This document shows, one piece after another, positions 15,340 through 20,818 of a DNA stretch of 20,818 nt. The DNA lies in NCBI GenBank assembly GCA_945901195.1, contig CAMDKB010000017.1, positions 1 to 20,818 on the forward strand, written 5' to 3'. The notes under the pieces were generated by a model. The model had not been told where the DNA came from. It did no database searches and saw only the letters and a list, made by a program, of their open reading frames with translations. The translations under genes and the position numbers were made by a program. The stretch is from Rhizobium sp. Q54 (GTDB lineage Bacteria; Pseudomonadota; Alphaproteobacteria; Rhizobiales; Beijerinckiaceae). Numbering within the stretch: position 1 is the first letter of the stretch; each line of letters starts with the position of its first letter.

Positions 15340-16902
15340 TCAGTCTTTTTCCAGTGCGCTGAACACAGGCGGCACGCCATCAAGGCCCAGCTCACTCCAG
15401 CGGGCGGCGGCGTTCTTGTAAACGCTGTCGCGCAACAAAGTGCGCACGGGAAAATCCTTGATGTATTGATGCGGCTTGCAGGCGTCGATCATGGCTTTGG
15501 AGCCATACGGCCGCAGCTCCGGCACAAAACGGCTGGGGTCGAGGCCAGTCGACCAGGTCTTGCGTTGAAAATCGATGTCATCCACTGGGTTGCATCGTGT
15601 CGACATCGCCCACACCACCTGATTCATGTCGGCGGGATCGACATCTTCATCGACGGCGATGATCCATTTGGTGAAATAGGCCGCCGCAGGGCATTGTGCT
15701 GCCGCCGCCAGCGCCTGCGCCACATGGCCCGCGTACATCTGTTTGATCGACACCACCACCATGCCCCATCCAGAGGCTGCAGCCGGATGCGAATAGACAC
15801 CGCAAATGCCAGGGATTCCAAAACGCGCCATGTCGTCCCAGATCGCCGCGGACCGCATGATCGCGTAATAGGCGCCGATCTCGCAGGCCGGGTAGGTCGC
15901 CATCAACGCTGCGGTCAGGATTGGTTTGCGCCGCATATGCAGCGCTTTCACTTCAATGACAGGCTGCGGAGATTCCGGCCGTCCGTAATAGCCGGTGAAT
16001 TCTCCAAGCGGCCCCTCCATTGCCACGTCGCCCTGCCGCACAATGCCTTCGATCACGATTTCTGCACGCGCAGGAATGGGCAATGAAACCGCAACGCCTT
16101 TTGTAAGCTCCATCGGCACGCCCGTGAGCCCCCCGATGATATCCAGCTCCGGCGTATCGGCGCTGTAGGATTGCGCCGCCACCATGAACGACACCGGATC
16201 GATGCCGTAGGCCGCCACAACTTCGCACGGTTCGCCGCGCGCCCACCACGCCTCGCGATCCAGCAATCCATGCTTGCCCGGCGAGCAATACATGCCCACA
16301 TGGCGAGGCCCCTGCAGCATCTGCCTGTAACAGCCAACATTGATACGGCCCGTATCCGGGCTGCGTGTGAAAGTGATATCGCCGGTGCCGATATAATCCC
16401 CGCCATCGCGCGGCCAGAAGCGCGGCGCGGGCAATTTCGTCAGGTCGATTTCATCGCCTGTCAGAATGATTTCATTTACGGGTGCCGTTTCCGGCGCGAC
16501 GTTGACAGGCGGTATGCGCCGCGCGCCGCGTTCGCGCATGGCCAGGATCAGTTCGTTGGACGTAAGATTTGGATCAAGCCCGACCGCGAGGGCAAACCGC
16601 CGCTTGCTCGCTCCCAGCATGTTGGAAAGCACCTTGGCGCCTGCGTAATCGCCAGTTTCCACTTTGCCTGAAATATTTTCGAACAGGAGCGCCGCCGAAT
16701 TTTCATCCTGCGCCACCATCAATGTCAGTGCCGATAATTCCTCTTTCGCACTGACAGGCGCTGTAATGCGTTTCAACCCGCCGTCGGCTTCGACAAGATC
16801 CAGCCATTCGCGAAGATCCCGCGGGCCACGTTGGTTGTCACCACTGTGAGCATTGCCCGAGTTTACCTGCACGTTCCCTGTCTTCTGCGAACTCTGTTCC
16901 AT
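15340..16902 (-). CDS. UbiD-family decarboxylase
   Basis: A 520-residue member of the prenylated-FMN (de)carboxylase family. It has an N-terminal RDLREWLDLVEADGGLKRI, then NVGCYRQML (about 188-196), the central EIVIEGIV stretch (281-288) and EGPLGEFTGYYG (296-307), which holds acidic active-site residues of the family, and a C-terminal AVDEDVDPADMNQVVWAM segment. The first about 25 residues are a non-conserved polar leader. GAGGA six bases upstream supports the start at 16902. The prenyl-FMN cofactor is made by a UbiX-type enzyme, which is not in the window. Known relatives act on 4-hydroxybenzoate derivatives, phenylacrylates, phthaloyl-CoA and pyrrole or furan carboxylates. Here removal of a ring carboxyl group after or before oxygenation is a reasonable inference. 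Confidence 0.92.
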   Translation of the reverse strand: MEQSSQKTGNVQVNSGNAHSGDNQRGPRDLREWLDLVEADGGLKRITAPVSAKEELSALTLMVAQDENSAALLFENISGKVETGDYAGAKVLSNMLGASKRRFALAVGLDPNLTSNELILAMRERGARRIPPVNVAPETAPVNEIILTGDEIDLTKLPAPRFWPRDGGDYIGTGDITFTRSPDTGRINVGCYRQMLQGPRHVGMYCSPGKHGLLDREAWWARGEPCEVVAAYGIDPVSFMVAAQSYSADTPELDIIGGLTGVPMELTKGVAVSLPIPARAEIVIEGIVRQGDVAMEGPLGEFTGYYGRPESPQPVIEVKALHMRRKPILTAALMATYPACEIGAYYAIMRSAAIWDDMARFGIPGICGVYSHPAAASGWGMVVVSIKQMYAGHVAQALAAAAQCPAAAYFTKWIIAVDEDVDPADMNQVVWAMSTRCNPVDDIDFQRKTWSTGLDPSRFVPELRPYGSKAMIDACKPHQYIKDFPVRTLLRDSVYKNAAARWSELGLDGVPPVFSALEKD

Positions 16903-17049
16903 TCCACGTCCTCATTTGCCGGCGATGGTGCAGCAAGCGTCAGTATAGCGCAACTGGCGGGCACAGCGGCGAGTGGCAAATTTGCGCTGGCTCAATTCCG
17001 CCCGGAATGAAGCGCTTAATATAGCTTCTTCAAAAGGAGGCAAAGAACC

Positions 17050-17496
17050 ATGACCGCAGTGAAACTCGCCGAAGGCGAATGGGTTGTCGTATGCGACGGC
17101 GCAAAAGCTCTGATTCTCGAAAATATTGGCGACGCCAAGTTTCCCAACCTCAAGACCTTGTCCGTGCGTGAACAGGATGATCTGTCAACCCGGGAACTGG
17201 GAGCGGAACGTCCAGGCCGGGTCCATGCCTCCAACGGCAGTGCACACAGCTCGGTAGAGCAGACCGATTGGCATGATCGCGCCGAAGAACAATTCCTGCA
17301 TAATATTGTGACTGATCTCGAATCCCATATCCAGCAGGGCAAGATCAGGGATCTGACGATATGCGCCCCGCCCCGCGCTCTTGGCATGATGCGCGCGCAC
17401 TATAATCCCGCGCTGAAAAACGTTCTTCGTAACGAAATCGCACATGATTACGTGAAAAAGCCAATAAATGAGATAGAAAAACTGCTCACTAGCTAA
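17050..17496 (+). CDS. Host attachment family protein
   Basis: A 148-residue protein of the 'host attachment protein' family, named after an Agrobacterium protein thought to be needed for plant attachment; the molecular function is not established. Typical features are WVVVCDGAKALILEN and GDAKFPNLKTL at the start, an REQDDLSTRELGAERPGRV stretch, a central SSVEQTDWHDRAEEQF, and the final DYVKKPINEIEKLL. No signal peptide is visible, so it is probably cytoplasmic. A strong AAAGGAGG ribosome-binding site precedes the start. It is divergent from the UbiD gene across 147 bases and is probably single-gene. The fold resembles that of release-factor-like translation proteins, but that is only a suggestion. 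Confidence 0.85.
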   Translation: MTAVKLAEGEWVVVCDGAKALILENIGDAKFPNLKTLSVREQDDLSTRELGAERPGRVHASNGSAHSSVEQTDWHDRAEEQFLHNIVTDLESHIQQGKIRDLTICAPPRALGMMRAHYNPALKNVLRNEIAHDYVKKPINEIEKLLTS

Positions 17497-17585
17497 AGCG
17501 TTTGCGAACTGGTTTTCCATCCGCAGATGCATAAAACGTCAAGGCACTATCGCAGTCCCAACGGGGCTGCAATGCACTCTCGCTC

Positions 17586-17603
17586 AAGCCTTCAAGGCTT
17601 TTT
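17586..17603 (+). terminator. Short hairpin with T-run, possible terminator
   Basis: AAGCC (17586-17590), a five-base loop and GGCTT (17596-17600) are followed by three more T, giving five in a row. The stem is only five base pairs, so this is weak. It lies about 90 bases beyond the host-attachment gene and overlaps the stop codon of the convergent Cys-rich gene. Confidence 0.3.
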
Positions 17604-17927
17604 CGCAATCTGCCGCCGGCAGATAATATCTTTGGGCTGGCAGGCAATGCCGGGCGTGGAGCAGGCGGAAACACCAACCTCGTTGCGTTGACAGACAACG
17701 CACGAATTGGTCCATTCCGCACACAGGGCGTTGTCTGCGCCCCAGCTCAGCACGGAAACCCCTGCGGGCTTTGCGGGCGGCGACACGGGTTCGCTGAGGG
17801 GCAACGGCGCCCGCAACGGCGATGCCTTCGGTTCATCTGCACGCGCCGGCCCAGCGAGCATGAATAACGCAGCGGCGCATACCACCGCCCATGTGAATCG
17901 GGCCCAAGTGAATCGGTTCTGTTTCAT
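17592..17927 (-). CDS. Small secreted cysteine-rich protein, function unknown
   Basis: The frame gives 111 residues from the ATG at 17927. The N-terminus (MKQNRFTWARFTWAVVCAAA followed by LFMLAGPARA) is a standard signal peptide with cleavage near ARA-DE. A Pro/Ala-rich linker of about 30 residues follows, then a compact C-terminal part with six cysteines (CAEWTNSCVVCQRNEVGVSAC, then CQPKDIIC with one more Cys before it). Six cysteines suggest disulfides in the periplasm or a metal site. A longer in-frame start at 18020 is rejected because it puts 31 non-hydrophobic residues before the signal. It is divergent from prmA. I recognise no named family. Confidence 0.7.
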   Translation of the reverse strand: MKQNRFTWARFTWAVVCAAALFMLAGPARADEPKASPLRAPLPLSEPVSPPAKPAGVSVLSWGADNALCAEWTNSCVVCQRNEVGVSACSTPGIACQPKDIICRRQIAKKP

Positions 17928-18032
17928 GGCGTCAAAGTAACTCAAGCAGCGGCCAGCGCCAACCTGCCTTTCCCCTAACTCGCTCGCGCCAGACACGCGC
18001 GCAAAGCTGCCTCTCGCCAAGTCAATGCGCCC

Positions 18033-18986
18033 ATGTTATCGCAGGCCATGCTTGAAGGCCTGCCCCCCAACAACGCCGCCCACGTGTTCCGCCTCATTTG
18101 CGACGAGAAGTCCGCGCGCGCCGTCGCCGATCTCATCGTGGAGATGTTCGACCCAGCAGATGCTGCCGCGTCAGCCTTCGAGCTTAAGCCCGACACAAAA
18201 GACTGGGGCAGCCGCGAATGGGTGCTGGAAGCCTATTTCGGCAGCGAGCCCGATGAGGATTACGTGCGCGAACTCGTCGCCAGCGCGGCCGGCGCAGAAG
18301 CCGCCACCGCCGGTGTTTTCTCGCTCATCGAACAGAAGGACTGGATCGCCTCATCGCTGGAAGGCCTAGCGCCAGTCCGGGCAGGTCGTTTCCTGGTGCA
18401 TGGCTCTCATGACCGGAGTTCGCCCAAGTCCAATGATATCGCCCTGGAGATAGAAGCTGCGCTGGCTTTCGGCACAGGCCATCATGGCACCACCCGCGGT
18501 TGCCTGGTCATGCTTGACGCAATCCTGAAATGCCGCCGCCCGCACAAGGTGCTCGACGTCGGCACAGGCACCGGCGTGCTCGCCATCGGCGCAGCCAAGG
18601 TTTTGCACGCCCCGGTGACATCGGGAGATATCGATCCCATATCGGTAGAGGCCACGCGCGCCAATGCGGTGCTGAATGGCGCAGGCCCCTGGGTTCGCCC
18701 TGTCACGGCCAAAGGTCTGGAGCATCCGGCGCTGCGTTCGGGCGGTCCATATGACCTGATATTGGCTAATATTCTGGCAAAGCCCCTGCGTGGACTTGCT
18801 CCTTCCATTGCGAAAGCCGCGACGGGCGGGGCCGACATCATCCTCTCCGGTCTTCTGGAGCGCGATGTGCCCGGAGTGCTCACGGCTTATGCGGCGCATG
18901 ACCTGAAGCTTGCCCGTCGCATCAATATCGACGGCTGGGCAACCTTGCATTTGCGCCGCGGCGGCGCGGCGGCACGGCCCGCCTGA
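18033..18986 (+). CDS. prmA: Ribosomal protein L11 methyltransferase
   Basis: A 317-residue class I S-adenosylmethionine methyltransferase that methylates ribosomal protein L11 in the cytoplasm. Family marks are AFGTGHHGTT (residues 145-154), the SAM-binding glycine motif LDVGTGTGVLAI (174-185), the acidic GDIDPISV (198-205), and LILANILAKPL (242-252), the PrmA version of the catalytic Asn motif. The N-terminal about 110 residues form the L11-recognition domain, weakly conserved as usual. Several in-frame ATGs near the start (18033, 18048) leave the exact N-terminus uncertain, and no strong ribosome-binding site is visible. The next gene starts 18 bases after its stop, so the two are probably co-transcribed. 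Confidence 0.92.
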   Translation: MLSQAMLEGLPPNNAAHVFRLICDEKSARAVADLIVEMFDPADAAASAFELKPDTKDWGSREWVLEAYFGSEPDEDYVRELVASAAGAEAATAGVFSLIEQKDWIASSLEGLAPVRAGRFLVHGSHDRSSPKSNDIALEIEAALAFGTGHHGTTRGCLVMLDAILKCRRPHKVLDVGTGTGVLAIGAAKVLHAPVTSGDIDPISVEATRANAVLNGAGPWVRPVTAKGLEHPALRSGGPYDLILANILAKPLRGLAPSIAKAATGGADIILSGLLERDVPGVLTAYAAHDLKLARRINIDGWATLHLRRGGAAARPA

Positions 18987-19004
18987 TATACCGGAGGCCA
19001 CCGC

Positions 19005-20818
19005 ATGTTCGAAGGCTCGTACCAGACGTTTCTTGAAAGCGCTGATCCATCGCACGGCAAGTCGCGCATTGCGGCCTTGCGCAAGGAACTGGCGCGCCAG
19101 AAGCTCGATGGTTTCATTGTACCGCGTGCCGATGAACACCAGAGTGAATATGTGCCGCCGTGCGCGGAACGCCTCGTATGGCTGACTGGTTTCACAGGTT
19201 CAGCCGGCCTTGCAATCGTGCTGCGGGAAAAAGCCGCCATCTTCATCGATGGGCGCTATACGTTGCAGGTCGGCGAGCAAGTAGACGTCAAGATATTTGC
19301 TCCCGTACCGATTGCAGACACAACTCCAGCACGATGGATTTCGCAAAACCTCAAGAAAGGCGCGCGTCTCGGCTACGATCCCTGGCTCCTGACCCCCTCC
19401 GTGCGCGAGACCTATACCAAAGCCGCAAAAACGGCCGGCGCAACGCTCGTCCCCTGCGCATCCAATCCACTTGACGCGATTTGGATCGACAGACCGGAAA
19501 AGCCCGCCAGGCCTGTGCATCTTCACCCCAGGCGCTTTGCGGGAATGGATGCGCGCGAGAAATTCAAAATCGTGAAATCAAAACTCGGCGCAGCCAGCGC
19601 CATGCTGATCAGTGACCCCCACGATATCGCCTGGCTGTTCAACCTGCGCGGCGCCGATGTATCGCATACACCCATCGCGCTGTGCTTTGCGGTTCTGCAC
19701 GCCAAGGGAAAATCGCAACTCTTTATTGAAGCGTCGCGCATCGAGGACAAGTTGCGCAAGGCGCTGCAACCCCTTGCTACCCTCGCGCCGCCCAACGCGC
19801 TGATCGGCGAACTGAAAAAGCTCGGCAAGACGCGCGCCCATGTTTTGCTGGACTCATCGACCACCCCTTCCCTGTTTGCGGATACGCTGGAAAAAGCGGG
19901 CGGCAAGATCTTGCTGGCCCCCAGCCCCATTCGCGCACTCAAGGCGATCAAGAACGCGACTGAACTTGATGGCGCGCGTGTGGCGCATAAACGCGATGGC
20001 GCGGCCCTTGTGCGCTTCCTGTGCTGGTTTGATGAGCGCGCGGCCAACGGCAAGCTGACCGAAATCGATGCGGTCAAGGCGCTGGAATCGTTTCGCCGCG
20101 AAACCGGCAAGTTGAAAGAAATTTCGTTCCCGACCATTTCGGGCGCCGGCCCGAATGGAGCCATCGTACATTACCGCGTGACCGAAAAGACCAATCGCCG
20201 CATCAGCAAGGGATTATTCCTGCTCGATTCCGGCGCACAATATGAAGACGGCACAACCGACATCACACGCACCATCGCGGTTGGCGCTCCCTCAAAAGAA
20301 ATGCGTGATCGCTTTACGCGAGTGTTGAAGGGCCATATCGCCATAGCCCGCGCGGTATTTCCCAAAGGCACACGCGGCCAGCATATTGATATTCTCGCCC
20401 GCTCTGCCCTCTATCAGGCAGGCCTTGATTACGATCACGGCACCGGACACGGTGTTGGTTCCTATCTCTCGGTTCACGAAGGCCCGCAGAGCATTTCAAG
20501 AGCTTCTGTCGCAGAACTTGAAGCAGGCATGATCTGCTCCAACGAACCCGGCTATTACAAGACCGGCGCTTATGGCATCCGCATCGAAAATCTCGTTGTT
20601 GTCGAAAGACGCGAGATCGCTGGTGGCGAACGGCCAATGTTTGGTTTTGAGACCATCACGCTTGCGCCGGTTGACCTTCGTTGCATCGAGACATCCCTGC
20701 TTACGCACGACGAATTGAAATGGCTCGATACATATCACGTACAAGTGCGCAAAACCCTCGCCCCGCTGCTGGATGCTAAAGAGAAGAAGTGGCTGGCACA
20801 GGCAACAAGGCCTTTAGG
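19005..20818 (+). CDS. pepP: Xaa-Pro aminopeptidase (M24B), 3' end cut by window
   Basis: The frame is open from the ATG at 19005 to the window end, 604 codons, close to the roughly 600 residues of three-domain aminopeptidase P proteins, so only the last few residues are missing. It has two N-terminal creatinase-like domains (RIAALRKELARQKLDGFIVP; DGRYTLQVG; then DPHDIAWLFNLRG) and a C-terminal pita-bread domain. The metal ligands are present: Asp in LLDSGAQYEDG, Asp in TTDITRT, His in GTGHGVGSYLSVHEGP, Glu in CSNEPGYY and Glu in GIRIENL. It removes the N-terminal residue before proline in a cytoplasmic, metal-dependent reaction. GGAGG seven bases upstream supports the start. The tie to prmA is typical chromosomal housekeeping. 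The symbol is by family and could equally be given as a generic M24 name. Confidence 0.88.
   Translation, partial: MFEGSYQTFLESADPSHGKSRIAALRKELARQKLDGFIVPRADEHQSEYVPPCAERLVWLTGFTGSAGLAIVLREKAAIFIDGRYTLQVGEQVDVKIFAPVPIADTTPARWISQNLKKGARLGYDPWLLTPSVRETYTKAAKTAGATLVPCASNPLDAIWIDRPEKPARPVHLHPRRFAGMDAREKFKIVKSKLGAASAMLISDPHDIAWLFNLRGADVSHTPIALCFAVLHAKGKSQLFIEASRIEDKLRKALQPLATLAPPNALIGELKKLGKTRAHVLLDSSTTPSLFADTLEKAGGKILLAPSPIRALKAIKNATELDGARVAHKRDGAALVRFLCWFDERAANGKLTEIDAVKALESFRRETGKLKEISFPTISGAGPNGAIVHYRVTEKTNRRISKGLFLLDSGAQYEDGTTDITRTIAVGAPSKEMRDRFTRVLKGHIAIARAVFPKGTRGQHIDILARSALYQAGLDYDHGTGHGVGSYLSVHEGPQSISRASVAELEAGMICSNEPGYYKTGAYGIRIENLVVVERREIAGGERPMFGFETITLAPVDLRCIETSLLTHDELKWLDTYHVQVRKTLAPLLDAKEKKWLAQATRPL

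Noticed and set aside
16903..17049. TATACT hexamer upstream of the UbiD gene as a -10 box
   Set aside because: The hexamer is good, but no acceptable -35 lies at 16-18 bases, so it is not listed as a promoter.
17497..17585. Possible dispersed rhizobial intergenic repeat after the host-attachment gene
   Set aside because: It begins AAAGCGTTTGCGAAC and loosely resembles such repeats, but no second copy is in the window and its arms pair poorly.
18366..19139. Minus-strand open frame across prmA and the start of the aminopeptidase
   Set aside because: It is antisense to two recognised genes and crosses their junction, so it is a compositional shadow.
1..20818. CRISPR array, tRNA or rRNA genes
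   Set aside because: No regularly spaced repeats and no recognisable structured RNA gene sequences were found on either strand.

Overview
The window reads as alphaproteobacterial DNA, most likely Hyphomicrobiales. The grounds are the mostly GC-rich coding sequence, the PrmA and aminopeptidase P pair, the host-attachment-family protein, the SsuABC-like transport genes and a cyclase-type TolB-like/TPR protein. No rRNA, tRNA or CRISPR is visible. It is an accessory catabolic region, cut by two IS6-family elements, that runs into ordinary chromosomal genes on the right.

Left edge (1-3955). Positions 1-112 are the 5' end of an IS6-family insertion sequence pointing left. It is inserted in a large gene of TolB-like plus TPR units (to 3719), whose real N-terminus is lost from the window. 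This gene is visibly more A+T-rich than the rest, especially in its last third.

Left catabolic/transport operon (3956-9293, all minus). Transcription order is: two paralogous proteins resembling 3-hydroxyanthranilate 3,4-dioxygenase, each with a C-terminal four-cysteine site; a stand-alone Rieske ferredoxin; a TAXI-type solute-binding protein without a signal peptide; an NMT1/SsuA-like binding protein; an ABC ATPase; and an ABC permease. A sigma70-like promoter is visible upstream at 9347-9374.

Breakpoint (9589-10653). A second IS6-family element, 806 bp with recognisable imperfect terminal repeats, carries a transposase gene broken by an in-frame TGA. Directly at its right end sits the C-terminal remnant of a flavin amine oxidase.

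Right catabolic block (10764-16902). It holds an SDR dehydrogenase and an FMN-dependent alpha-hydroxy-acid dehydrogenase (minus), a second NMT1-like binding protein and a phthalate-dioxygenase-type Rieske oxygenase (plus, divergent from the FMN enzyme), and a UbiD-family decarboxylase (minus, convergent with the oxygenase). Together with the left operon this looks like uptake and oxidation/decarboxylation of an aromatic or heteroaromatic carboxylate. The substrate cannot be read from the sequence. No oxygenase reductase, CoA ligase or transcriptional regulator is present in the window.

Right edge (17050-20818). A host-attachment-family protein, a small secreted Cys-rich protein (minus), prmA and an M24 aminopeptidase P that runs off the window look like ordinary chromosomal background.
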